The notes under the pieces were generated by a model. The model saw nothing but the letters and a program-made list of their open reading frames with translations. It was not told where the DNA came from and did not search any database. A stretch of 64,000 nt of DNA from contig CAYXUL010000012.1 of NCBI GenBank assembly GCA_964468475.1, forward strand, positions 1-64,000, in the 5' to 3' direction. Numbering within the stretch: position 1 is the stretch's first letter; every line of letters starts with the position of its first letter. This DNA comes from JBECKX01 sp964468475 (GTDB lineage Bacteria; Zixibacteria; MSB-5A5; CAIYYT01). The position numbers and the translations under genes are program-made. Positions 34,110 through 42,515 of the stretch are shown here, one piece after another.

Positions 34110-34123
34110 AACCGCTCACTCTC

Positions 34124-34447
34124 CTACTTCTCGTTGGAAACAATGGCCAGATCGGGACAGTGCAACCAACAGATAGCGCATTGCGTACATTTCTCGCCAT
34201 GCGCGATAATCGGTTTGCCGTCGCGGTCGGCGGTGAAAACTTTGTGTGGGCAGAAACTGATACAAATGCCGCAGGCTTTGCACCAGTGCAAATAAATCGT
34301 CAGAGGCATCCCGCCGTTTGGCGACACGGCTTCAGACTCGCTGGCCTGAGCCGCGTTCGCTTCGGGCTGGCTCGTGTCGGGCTTGCCGCTCTCGGGCTTT
34401 TCTGTCTCCGGCGTCTTGTGTTCTACATCTCCCGATGATTCAGACAT
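34124..34447 (-). CDS. korD: 2-oxoacid:ferredoxin oxidoreductase, ferredoxin-type delta subunit with acidic tail
   Basis: 107 residues. The C-terminal part binds two 4Fe-4S clusters: C56-x2-C59-x2-C62-x3-C66-P and C87-x2-C90-x2-C93-x3-C97-P. The first 46 residues are unusual: a low-complexity Pro/Ser/Glu-rich stretch (KTPETEKPESGKPDTSQPEA) with ten acidic and three basic residues, ending before MPLTIYLHWC. Many KorD proteins begin directly at this last segment; an internal ATG at M47 exists, but the tail is in frame and gene spacing to sucD (36 nt) fits the longer form. Confidence 0.92.
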   Translation of the reverse strand: MSESSGDVEHKTPETEKPESGKPDTSQPEANAAQASESEAVSPNGGMPLTIYLHWCKACGICISFCPHKVFTADRDGKPIIAHGEKCTQCAICWLHCPDLAIVSNEK

Positions 34448-34483
34448 TTAAATCGTCTCCTTCGAAGTCTGGGCGCTAAGACC

Positions 34484-35749
34484 CTACTTCGTTTTGCCCT
34501 TCGCTCTCTTGGTGGTACCACTACGTTTCGCCTTGGCGGCTTTGGAACGGGAGGTCACCAGGGTGGTTCGTGCTTTATTCTTCTTGGCGCTGCTCTTCGC
34601 AGCCGAAGACTTGGCTTTGGCTTTGGCCTTCTTCGTCGTCGGTCTCTTAGCCTTGGACTTCCCGGCCTTTACAGCTTTGACTTTGGTTTTCTTCGGCTTG
34701 GCAGCTTTCTTCTTTGTCGTAGAAGCTTTTGACTTCTTCGCCTTTACTTTGGTCACTTTGGCCCTGGCAGGCTTCTTCTTAGCCGATTTCGCTTTGGCCG
34801 GTTTAGCTTTTGATGCTTTCGCGTTTGTGGTTTTCGGCTTGGTCTTTTTTGCAGCCTTCTTAGTCGGCTTCCCGGCCATCCGCTTCATTACCTTGGCAAT
34901 CAATTCAGCAACCTCTGAGGGTGAAGTACCAACCGGCACTCCCACGGCTTCCAGAGCCTTGATCTTCTCTTCCGCCGTTCCGGAGCCACCGGAGATAATC
35001 GCGCCTGCATGACCCATCCGTTTACCGGGAGGCGCCGTACGCCCTGCGATGAAACTGACTACGGGCTTGGTTACATACTTCCTGATGTACTCCGCTGCCT
35101 TTTCTTCATCGTTACCACCGATTTCGCCGACCATAACGATAGCCTTGGTCTGTTTATCGGCCTGAAATGCTTCGAGACAGTCGATGAAATTGGTGCCGAT
35201 AATCGGATCGCCGCCAATTCCGATGCAGGTCGACTGGCCGATATCGCGAACGGTGAGATTATGCACGATCTCATAGGTCAGCGTGCCTGAGCGAGATACG
35301 ACACCCACCGAACCCTTCTTGTGAATGTGACCCGGCATGATACCGATTTTGGTCACACCCGGCGTAATGATTCCGGGGCAATTGGGCCCGATCAAACGCA
35401 CATCTCTGGCTTTGAGGTAGTTGTACACCTTGAGCATGTCGTTAGCCGGGACGCCTTCGGTGATGCACACGATTGTCTCAATTCCGGCGTCGGCAGCTTC
35501 ATAGATCGCATCGATAGCAAAAGCCGCTGGTACATAGATCACAGAGGTGTTTGCCTTGGTTTTCTTCACAGCTTCAAGAACCGTATTGAAAATCGGTATT
35601 CCTTCAAAGCCACTGCCACCCTTGCCCGGCGTCACACCGGCAACGACGTCAGTGCCGTACTCGCGCATCTGGCGCGCGTGGAAGGAGCCGTCGCGGCCGG
35701 TGATTCCCTGAACCACGACTTTGGTTTTCTTATCAACGAAAATTCCCAT
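34484..35749 (-). CDS. sucD: Succinyl-CoA synthetase alpha subunit with a 129-residue histone-H1-like C-terminal tail
   Basis: Residues 1-292 are a complete SucD: VQGITGRDGSFHARQMREYG, GPNCPGIITPG, VSRSGTLTYEIV, GIGGDPIIGTNFIDCL and the phosphohistidine loop GHAGAIISGGSGTAEEK. The family ends there, but this protein continues for about 129 residues (DNA 34484-34873) composed almost only of Lys, Ala, Thr, Ser, Pro and Arg, with no acidic residue, in KPAKAKSAKKKPARAKVTKV style repeats. The composition resembles eukaryotic histone H1 tails and bacterial Hc1/AlgP-like proteins. The enzyme makes succinate plus ATP or GTP from succinyl-CoA. The tail may bind nucleic acid, polyphosphate or the acidic KorD tail; all three are inference. 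Confidence 0.96.
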   Translation of the reverse strand: MGIFVDKKTKVVVQGITGRDGSFHARQMREYGTDVVAGVTPGKGGSGFEGIPIFNTVLEAVKKTKANTSVIYVPAAFAIDAIYEAADAGIETIVCITEGVPANDMLKVYNYLKARDVRLIGPNCPGIITPGVTKIGIMPGHIHKKGSVGVVSRSGTLTYEIVHNLTVRDIGQSTCIGIGGDPIIGTNFIDCLEAFQADKQTKAIVMVGEIGGNDEEKAAEYIRKYVTKPVVSFIAGRTAPPGKRMGHAGAIISGGSGTAEEKIKALEAVGVPVGTSPSEVAELIAKVMKRMAGKPTKKAAKKTKPKTTNAKASKAKPAKAKSAKKKPARAKVTKVKAKKSKASTTKKKAAKPKKTKVKAVKAGKSKAKRPTTKKAKAKAKSSAAKSSAKKNKARTTLVTSRSKAAKAKRSGTTKRAKGKTK

Positions 35750-35802
35750 AATCAGCTTCCTCTATCCTAAAATCATACAATGCTTGTTTACATTCGTCTC
35801 AG

Positions 35803-36930
35803 TTAGGCTAGCTCGATTGCCCGTTTAACCACACCATTCATGGTGTCAGCGCTCTCGATGCTGGCCTGCTTGAGGATCACCGCTGCTTCCTTCTCGTTAG
35901 TGCCGGTCAGGCGAACCACGATTGGCACCTGAGGTTTGAATTCGTTCAAGGCTTTGACGATGCCGTTAGCGACGTCATCACAGCGGGTGATTCCGCCGAA
36001 GATGTTGAAGAGAATCGATTTGACGTTGGGATCACGAAGGATAATGCGCAGCGCGGTCACCACCTTATCTGGATTCGACGAACCGCCGATATCAAGGAAG
36101 TTCGCCGGCTGACCGCCGTAGAATTTGACGAGATCCATAGTGGCCATTGCCAGGCCGGCGCCGTTCACCACGCAACCGATGTCGCCCTCAAGCCCGACAA
36201 ATGAAAGTCCCTGCTGGCGTGCTTCGTTTTCCGCTTGCTCACCCGGAGGTACATCGCGCAATTGTTCGAAATCTTTATGGCGATAAAGGCCGTTGTCGTC
36301 GAGGTTGATCTTGGCATCAAGCGCGATCACGTTGCCTTCCGGTGTCGTCACCAGCGGATTGATTTCCGCCAGGGAAGAATCGGAGTTCATGAAGCAGTTG
36401 TAGAGCTTCTGAATTATCTTTGCCGCCTGCTTGGCGGTGTCCGGATTCGAATAGAGTCTGAAAGCCAATTCACGAGCCTCAAACTGGCGCAAGCCCATGA
36501 TCGGGTCGACATGAAGCTTGAAGATCTTCTCGGGGGTCTTAGCCGCGACTTCTTCAATATCAATACCACCCTCGGCGGATACCATAACCACCGGTTTCTT
36601 CTCGGCACGGTCGACGATGACCCCGACATACGCTTCGTGGGCAATCTCCTCCGCTTCGGTTACCAGCACCTTCTCGACTACAAGGCCCTTGATCTCCATT
36701 CCGAGAATCTTCCTGGCATTCTCGTAAGCTTCATCGGCATTGGCGGAGTACTTGATGCCTCCCGCCTTGCCACGACCGCCGACATGCACCTGCGATTTAA
36801 CCATCACCGGAACACCGTATTCCTCGGCGATCGAGCGCGCTTCTTCCGGCGTCGTAGCGATCTTGCCGCGCGGAATCGGAATGCCGAAAGAGGCGAATAT
36901 TTCTTTGGCTTGATACTCGTGAATCTTCAT
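35803..36930 (-). CDS. sucC: Succinyl-CoA synthetase beta subunit
   Basis: 375 residues, ATP-grasp plus CoA-ligase domain. MKIHEYQAKEIFASFGIPIP is the family N-terminus; VKSQVHVGGRGKAGGIK is the nucleotide lysine region, LAEINPLVTT and NGAGLAMATMDLV/FLDIGGSSNPDKV the later signatures. It has no basic tail, unlike its partner sucD 53 nt downstream. It pairs with SucD in the reaction succinyl-CoA + NDP + phosphate to succinate + NTP. Confidence 0.97.
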   Translation of the reverse strand: MKIHEYQAKEIFASFGIPIPRGKIATTPEEARSIAEEYGVPVMVKSQVHVGGRGKAGGIKYSANADEAYENARKILGMEIKGLVVEKVLVTEAEEIAHEAYVGVIVDRAEKKPVVMVSAEGGIDIEEVAAKTPEKIFKLHVDPIMGLRQFEARELAFRLYSNPDTAKQAAKIIQKLYNCFMNSDSSLAEINPLVTTPEGNVIALDAKINLDDNGLYRHKDFEQLRDVPPGEQAENEARQQGLSFVGLEGDIGCVVNGAGLAMATMDLVKFYGGQPANFLDIGGSSNPDKVVTALRIILRDPNVKSILFNIFGGITRCDDVANGIVKALNEFKPQVPIVVRLTGTNEKEAAVILKQASIESADTMNGVVKRAIELA

Positions 36931-36952
36931 CCTAATCTCCTTAAGAGTCTCC

Positions 36953-38338
36953 TCAAGAGCTCTCTTGTTCGAAAGTATCGAGAAAGTTTTGAGCTTCTGT
37001 CATAAGGGCGTCACGATCATTGCGCTCAGGTTCATCCAGCACGATTTCGAGCAGATGATTGAGGACAAGCCCAATCACCGGGCCTTCCGGCAGATCAAAC
37101 GCCTGCATCAAATCCTCGCCATTGACCTTAAGGTCTTGTAAGCCGAATGGTCGTTTCTTGTCAATTTCGTCGCGAACACGCAGTTCAAGATCGTTGACGT
37201 CGTCATTACTTTGATCGGTCCCCTGCGCAATCGTATCGGCGCGGCGCAGTTCCAGCAGGTCGAAAATCAATTCCTTACCGGTACGTCGAATAAGACGCCG
37301 CAAACCCTTGTCGGCGACTTCAGTCGTAAACATGTGCTGATCTACGAGGGTCGTTACTCTGTCGATGAAATCGTTGCCATAGCGCAGGCGCTGAAGGGCG
37401 GTGCGAGTCATTTTGGCGCCAATCTGCGCATGATTGTAGAATGTAGCCCGATCGTCAGCGACTCGCCGTGTCACCGGCTTGGCGATGTCATGGAAAAGCA
37501 GCGACATGCGAATCAGCAGGTTCTTCGGAGCAGCATCAACCGCGTTCAAAGTATGCTCGAAGACATCCCATTTATGGTAAGGGCCGGGCTGAGTGACACC
37601 AACTGCAGCTTCCAACTCGGGAAGTATGATCTTAAGCAAACCTGTCTGCTGCATCAGATGGAATCCGATCGAGGGACGATCCGCTTTCTCAAGCAGCTTG
37701 TTGAACTCCTCATTGATCCGTTCCGGCGTTATTGTCGCTATCAGTCGCACATTCGTTTTGATCGCTGCCAGAGTCTGCGGCTCAATTTGAAATTCAAAGC
37801 GCGCCGCGAATTGCATGGCGCGCAGCATCCGCAGCGGGTCTTCCTCAAATGACGACGGTGAAGTATACCGGATTAGCTTTGCGGCAATGTCCTTTCGACC
37901 ATTGAGCGGATCGATGATCTCTCCGGTGCCGATGTCACGGGCGATGGCATTGATGGTGAAATCGCGGCGCTTGAGGTCATCTTCCACCGGCAGGCTATGA
38001 TCAAAATCAACTTTGAAGTCGCGATGACCTGTGCCGGTTGAACATTCTTTGCGCGGGAGAGCAAAGTCAAAAGTGTGCATCGGCTCTTCCCCTCGCCGAT
38101 AGGGAGTGAACTTGATCACACCAAAGGACCTGCCGACCAGATCGACACGCCCGAATTCGCGCAGGATGTCGGACAACTCCTGATAGGGAATATTGGTAAC
38201 CAGGAAGTCAGCATCCTTTGATGCCGGTCTATTGGCCATCAATGAATCACGCACCGTACCGCCGATTTCATAGAGCTTACCCCTGGTCGTGATCGCTGCG
38301 ATCACTTCGGGATCGAGGGTAATGCCCGGGTTGGTCAT
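36953..38338 (-). CDS. cca: CCA-adding/poly(A) polymerase family tRNA nucleotidyltransferase with HD domain
   Basis: Class II nucleotidyltransferase: YEIGGTVRDSLM, then KDADFLVTN with the metal-binding D-x-D, RDFTINAIARDIGTG, and EEDPLRMLRAMQFAARFEF. The C-terminal half has an HD-type domain (YHKWDVFEHTLNAV, LLFHDIAKPVT). Members add or repair the CCA end of tRNAs, or add poly(A); the two cannot be separated here. ATG 38338 is chosen because it gives the usual 24 residues before the GG-x-VRD motif; an ATG at 38383 would overlap arcC. The gene lies between arcC and sucC on the same strand. Confidence 0.9.
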   Translation of the reverse strand: MTNPGITLDPEVIAAITTRGKLYEIGGTVRDSLMANRPASKDADFLVTNIPYQELSDILREFGRVDLVGRSFGVIKFTPYRRGEEPMHTFDFALPRKECSTGTGHRDFKVDFDHSLPVEDDLKRRDFTINAIARDIGTGEIIDPLNGRKDIAAKLIRYTSPSSFEEDPLRMLRAMQFAARFEFQIEPQTLAAIKTNVRLIATITPERINEEFNKLLEKADRPSIGFHLMQQTGLLKIILPELEAAVGVTQPGPYHKWDVFEHTLNAVDAAPKNLLIRMSLLFHDIAKPVTRRVADDRATFYNHAQIGAKMTRTALQRLRYGNDFIDRVTTLVDQHMFTTEVADKGLRRLIRRTGKELIFDLLELRRADTIAQGTDQSNDDVNDLELRVRDEIDKKRPFGLQDLKVNGEDLMQAFDLPEGPVIGLVLNHLLEIVLDEPERNDRDALMTEAQNFLDTFEQESS

Positions 38339-38354
38339 GTTATTGGCCGCATTC

Positions 38355-39299
38355 CTAGTCTGATTCAATGGTTGTACCAGCATCACCAAGTACTGCCTCA
38401 GCCGCCCGTTCGATTGAGCTGATCACTACGCGCTCGCCGCCTTGCTCTAGAAAGTCAATTGCAGCTTCGATTTTTGGTCCCATGCTGCCGGGCGGGAAAT
38501 GTCCTTCAGAGAGATATTGCTTTGCCTGACTCAATGTCATCCGATCAAGCCGCTTTTCATTCTCTTTACCGAAATTGATGGCGACTTTGTTGACGCCGGT
38601 CAGAATCACCAGCATCTCGGCGCCAATCTCGCGCGCTAGCAGAGCCGAAGCGCGATCTTTGTCAATGACAGCGTCGATCCCCTCAAGGGTGCCGTCCTCT
38701 TCGTAATAGACCGGTATCCCGCCGCCACCGGCGGCGATAACTATTGTACCACTGCCAACCAGCTGCTTAATGCTTCTCGCCTCGATGATAGCTTTCGGAA
38801 TCGGAGATGGCACTACCCGCCGCCAGCCACGCCCGGAGTCTTCTTTCATCACCCAGTTGCGCTCGGTCTCAAATAGATGAGCTTCCTGCGCATTGTAGAA
38901 CTGGCCGATGTACTTGCGGGGGTTGCCGAGTTCAGGATCGTCGGGATCAACCTCCACCTGCGTGATGATAGTCATTACCTCGCGGTCGATCTTTTCACGC
39001 TTCAGGCGGTTGTGAAGGCTCTGGCCGATCATATACCCCATGCCCCCTTCGGTGTCGGCGACGCAGATACCCAGCGGCAGAATCGGCGCCTTGCCGCGAG
39101 CCAGTTCGACCCGCAGGATAGCATTACCCACCTGCGGGCCGTTGCCGTGCGTGATTGCGATCTTGTAGCCCTCGCGAATCAGGTCAATCAAACCATCGAG
39201 CGAGTTACGCGTGTTGGCGAACTGATTGGCTATAGTATCCTCGATGTCCTGACGCGTGATGGCATTGCCACCGAGGGCGATGACCGCAGTCTTACTCAT
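38355..39299 (-). CDS. arcC: Carbamate kinase
   Basis: 314 residues, the normal length. The amino-acid kinase fold is clear: VIALGGNAITRQ, ITHGNGPQVGNAILR, GMGYMIGQSLHN, IAAGGGGIPVYYEEDG, GIDAVIDKDRASALLA and FPPGSMGPKIEAAIDFLEQGG are carbamate-kinase specific. It makes ATP from carbamoyl phosphate, or the reverse. No arginine deiminase or ornithine carbamoyltransferase gene is visible, although the 100-N gap begins at the base before its ATG. The associated cpgS-like gene is on the other side of the gap. Confidence 0.96.
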   Translation of the reverse strand: MSKTAVIALGGNAITRQDIEDTIANQFANTRNSLDGLIDLIREGYKIAITHGNGPQVGNAILRVELARGKAPILPLGICVADTEGGMGYMIGQSLHNRLKREKIDREVMTIITQVEVDPDDPELGNPRKYIGQFYNAQEAHLFETERNWVMKEDSGRGWRRVVPSPIPKAIIEARSIKQLVGSGTIVIAAGGGGIPVYYEEDGTLEGIDAVIDKDRASALLAREIGAEMLVILTGVNKVAINFGKENEKRLDRMTLSQAKQYLSEGHFPPGSMGPKIEAAIDFLEQGGERVVISSIERAAEAVLGDAGTTIESD

Positions 39300-39399
39300 N
39301 NNNNNNNNNNNNNNNNNNNNNNNNNNNNNNNNNNNNNNNNNNNNNNNNNNNNNNNNNNNNNNNNNNNNNNNNNNNNNNNNNNNNNNNNNNNNNNNNNNN
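39300..39399. other. Assembly gap of 100 N
   Basis: Exactly 100 N directly before the arcC start codon; unknown true size. It removes the intergenic region and any small gene between arcC and the cpgS-like gene. Confidence 0.98.
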
Positions 39400-39410
39400 C
39401 GAACTTCTCA

Positions 39411-40754
39411 TCAGGCTTTCTTCTTGCCCTTCTTCACTCTCTTGGTGAAGTCGGTCAGGATTTCCGTGAGGGTCGGGCGGCCGATCTCCTGCAATTCATA
39501 GCCGACGCGAGTTGATTTTTGCTTGATCGTGCAGACGCGACGCAGGTCGATCGGAGTGCCAATGATCACCGAGTCACACTTGGTGGCAGCGATGGTAGCC
39601 TCAAGATCCTTGATCTGCTTGCCGCCGTAACCCATCGCGGGCAGCAGCGCGCCGATGTCGGGATATTTCGCGAAAGTGTCCTTAAGGGTGCCTTTCAGGT
39701 ATGGCCTCGGATCGACAATCTCTGCCGCTCCGAATTTCTGGGCAGCAACGGTGCCAGCTCCATACTGCATTTCGCCGTGAGTCGCGGTGGGACCATCTTC
39801 GACGACCAGCACGCGCTTACCGGTGATAACGGAAGAATCTTCTACCGTGATCGGGGAGGCAGCATCAACCACGATAGCATCGGGATTGACTTCAAAGATG
39901 TTTGAACGTACGATCTCGACATATTCGGGGTCGGCGGTGCCAATTTTATTGATGACGATAACATCAGCCGCACGGAAATTCGACTCGCCGGGGTAGTAAG
40001 CAAGCTCGTGTCCGGGGCGATGCGGATCGGCGACGGTGATCCAGAGATCGGGCTCGTAGAAGGGCAAATCATTGTTGCCACCGTCCCAGACGACCACGTC
40101 GGCCTCTTTCTCCGCCTGGCGGAGAATCACCTCATAATCCACACCGGCGTAGATTATCTGCCCGCGGGCGATATGTGGCTCGTACTCTTCCATCTCCTCA
40201 ATCGTGCATTTGTGCTTCTTCAGATCGGCGATAGTAGCAAAGCGCTGACTGATCTGCTTGGTGAGATCGCCGTACGGCATCGGGTGACGCACTGCCACAA
40301 CTTTTTTACCAAGCTCCTTGAGGATCTCACACACACGCCGGGTCGTCTGGCTCTTGCCCGCACCAGTTCTGACGGCGGTTACGGCAATCAATGGCTTGGT
40401 AGACCGCAGCATGGTGTGATCCGGACCAAGCAGGATGAAATTCGAGCCCGCAGCCATCACCTCTGAAGCACGGTGCATCACATATTCATGTGGGACATCG
40501 GAATAAGAGAACGCCACCTCATCGATGTCATGCTTGGCGATCAGATCCTGCAGCATCTCTTCCGGATAGATTGGGATACCCTTAGGGTAGAGTTTGCCTG
40601 CCAGCTTGGCGGGATAGCGCCGCCCTTCGATGTCGGGAATCTGGGTGGCAGTAAAGCAAACCACATCGACGGTATTGTCGTCCCGATAGTAGGTGTTGAA
40701 ATTGTGGAAGTCACGCCCCGCCGCCCCCATTATCAAAATACGCTTCTTGGTCAT
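39411..40754 (-). CDS. Cyclic 2,3-diphosphoglycerate synthetase-like P-loop protein
   Basis: 447 residues. The N-terminal RILIMGAAGRDFHNFNTYYR, then VVCFTATQIPDIEGRRYP and PIYPEEM, form a Rossmann-like part; the second half has a P-loop-like VRTGAGKSQTTRRV, VWDGGNNDLPFY and VINKIGTAD (an NKxG-type guanine/adenine motif). This is the layout of the archaeal cyclic 2,3-diphosphoglycerate synthetase. Bacterial homologues are common but their activity is not established, and I do not claim that this cell makes the cyclic compound. It is next to carbamate kinase on the same strand, separated by an assembly gap. Confidence 0.82.
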   Translation of the reverse strand: MTKKRILIMGAAGRDFHNFNTYYRDDNTVDVVCFTATQIPDIEGRRYPAKLAGKLYPKGIPIYPEEMLQDLIAKHDIDEVAFSYSDVPHEYVMHRASEVMAAGSNFILLGPDHTMLRSTKPLIAVTAVRTGAGKSQTTRRVCEILKELGKKVVAVRHPMPYGDLTKQISQRFATIADLKKHKCTIEEMEEYEPHIARGQIIYAGVDYEVILRQAEKEADVVVWDGGNNDLPFYEPDLWITVADPHRPGHELAYYPGESNFRAADVIVINKIGTADPEYVEIVRSNIFEVNPDAIVVDAASPITVEDSSVITGKRVLVVEDGPTATHGEMQYGAGTVAAQKFGAAEIVDPRPYLKGTLKDTFAKYPDIGALLPAMGYGGKQIKDLEATIAATKCDSVIIGTPIDLRRVCTIKQKSTRVGYELQEIGRPTLTEILTDFTKRVKKGKKKA

Positions 40755-40856
40755 ATTCTCAATCTCCAGTTAACAGTTTGCTAAGGGTCAATTTCTCAAA
40801 GTCATCTCAGGACTTCTGACCAACTAAAAATCCAACGTGAAACTCCAGGTGCTTTT

Positions 40857-40949
40857 TCAGACTGCTGAAGCAAACCAGAGAATGGAGATGAAATAGGCCA
40901 GTAAGCCCTTCATTCCGGCACGGCCATATATGATCCAGAAGTTGTTCAT
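40857..40949 (-). CDS. Possible 30-residue membrane peptide
   Basis: A short reading frame from ATG to TGA encodes MNNFWIIYGRAGMKGLLAYF followed by ISILWFASAV: a short polar start, then one hydrophobic helix. It lies between aldehyde dehydrogenase and the cpgS-like gene on the same strand. There is no clear ribosome binding site, so it may be chance. Confidence 0.25.
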   Translation of the reverse strand: MNNFWIIYGRAGMKGLLAYFISILWFASAV

Positions 40950-41000
40950 AGCTTGAAGTTTATCTTACTCCAATGGAATTCTTAACAGCTATACCCGGAC

Positions 41001-42488
41001 TCAGTTGTCGTCGATCTGCGCCCGCTGCAGCGTTCCGGAGAAATCGACATAAACCGATTTCCATTCGCTGAAGACGTCAAGCGCCTGGTGTCCAGCTTCG
41101 CGATGCCCGTTGCCGGTCGCCTTGGTGCCGCCAAAGGGCAGGTGAACCTCAGCGCCGATCGTGGGGCTATTGACGTAAAATATCCCCGTATAGATATCAC
41201 GCATGGCGCGGAAGGCTTCGTTGACATCCTGCGTATAAATCGAAGCAGACAGGCCATACATCGTATCATTGGCCATTTCAATGGCTTGGTCGAGTGAGTC
41301 GCAAACCGCGATCGAGACCACCGGACCGAAGATTTCTTCTTTCCAAATGGTCATATCCTGGGTGACATCGGCGAAAACCGTCGGCTGGAGGAAATAACCC
41401 ATCGCATGGTCGCCATCGGTCAGACGCTCGCCGCCGGTGTGCATCTTGGCGCCTTCCTTCTTGCCGATCTCGATGTAACGCAGATCGGTGTCAAGCTGCG
41501 CCTGGTTGATCGCCGGTCCCATATTGACCGCCTCATCGAGGCCGTTACCGACTTTCAGGCTCTGCGCGCGCTCGACCAGCATCTCGACGAATTTTTTGTA
41601 GATATCCTTATGGCAGACAATACGCGACGTCGCCGTGCAGCGCTGACCTGTAGTGCCAAAAGCACCCCAGAGCGCCCCGTCAACGGCCAGTTCGAGCTTG
41701 GCGGAATCCATGACGATTTGCACATTCTTGCCGCCCATTTCAAGCGAGCAGTGTTTGAAATCGGGAGCACAGGCTTTGGATACGTGCGAGCCAATCTCGG
41801 ATGATCCGGTAAAGGAAACGACTTTGACCTCTCGGTGGTTCATCAGCGGCTCGCCGACCTTCGAACCGGAACCGGTCACCATATTGACGACCCCCTTCGG
41901 CATGCCGCATTCCTCGAAAACTTTGACAAAATTAACTACCGAGAGAGGTGTGTCAGTGGCGGGCTTAATTACCACCGTGTTACCGCACACCAGCGCCGGA
42001 ATCATTTTCCAGGAAGGAATTGCCATCGGGAAGTTCCAGGGTGTGATCATCCCGCAAACACCGAGCGGCTGCCGGATCGACATCTGAAACTTGTTCGGCA
42101 TCTCCGAGGGAGTGGTCTGGCCGTGCAGTCGGCGGCCCTCACCTGCTGTAAAGTAGGAAATATCAATAGCTTCCTGCACATCACCGCGCGTCTCCGCCAG
42201 GACTTTGCCCATTTCGCGGGTCATTTCCTTCGCGAACTGCTCTTTGCGTTCGACCAGTCTCTGGCCAACTCGGAAGAGAATCTCCGCGCGTTTGGGAGCG
42301 GGCACCAATCGCCACTTCTTATAGGCTTCCGCGGCAGCTTCAATGGCGCGGTTGACATCACGCTGGTCAGACTTCTGAAAAACGCCAACTACTTCGTCGG
42401 TATTGGCAGGGTTACGGTTCTCGAAGGTCTCACCTGTGGCTGACTCAACCCATTCACCGTTAATATAGTTCTTATAAACCTCTGGCAT
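41001..42488 (-). CDS. NAD(P)-dependent aldehyde dehydrogenase
   Basis: 495 residues. The catalytic cysteine is in GQRCTATSRIV, the general base glutamate in LEMGGKNVQIV, and the coenzyme site in TPWNFPMAIPSWKM and FTGSSEIG. The C-terminal PFGGTKATGNGHREAG is also typical. The closest functional types are succinate-semialdehyde, alpha-ketoglutaric semialdehyde or glyceraldehyde-3-phosphate dehydrogenases of this superfamily; the substrate cannot be fixed. ATG 42488 has GGAGG at ideal spacing; a longer upstream reading (to 42515) is rejected. Transcription likely starts from the strong promoter at 42581-42608. Confidence 0.94.
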   Translation of the reverse strand: MPEVYKNYINGEWVESATGETFENRNPANTDEVVGVFQKSDQRDVNRAIEAAAEAYKKWRLVPAPKRAEILFRVGQRLVERKEQFAKEMTREMGKVLAETRGDVQEAIDISYFTAGEGRRLHGQTTPSEMPNKFQMSIRQPLGVCGMITPWNFPMAIPSWKMIPALVCGNTVVIKPATDTPLSVVNFVKVFEECGMPKGVVNMVTGSGSKVGEPLMNHREVKVVSFTGSSEIGSHVSKACAPDFKHCSLEMGGKNVQIVMDSAKLELAVDGALWGAFGTTGQRCTATSRIVCHKDIYKKFVEMLVERAQSLKVGNGLDEAVNMGPAINQAQLDTDLRYIEIGKKEGAKMHTGGERLTDGDHAMGYFLQPTVFADVTQDMTIWKEEIFGPVVSIAVCDSLDQAIEMANDTMYGLSASIYTQDVNEAFRAMRDIYTGIFYVNSPTIGAEVHLPFGGTKATGNGHREAGHQALDVFSEWKSVYVDFSGTLQRAQIDDN

Positions 42489-42515
42489 TAGATCCTCCGG
42501 CAAGAAAGCGACCAA

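Noticed and set aside
34494..35012. Plus-strand reading frame of 172 codons that looks like a Phe/Leu/Ala-rich membrane protein
   Set aside because: It is the antisense of the Lys/Ala tail of sucD; complement of AAG/GCC codons reads as Leu/Phe/Ala.
36235..37005. Plus-strand open frame of 256 codons
   Set aside because: Antisense to sucC and the end of cca.
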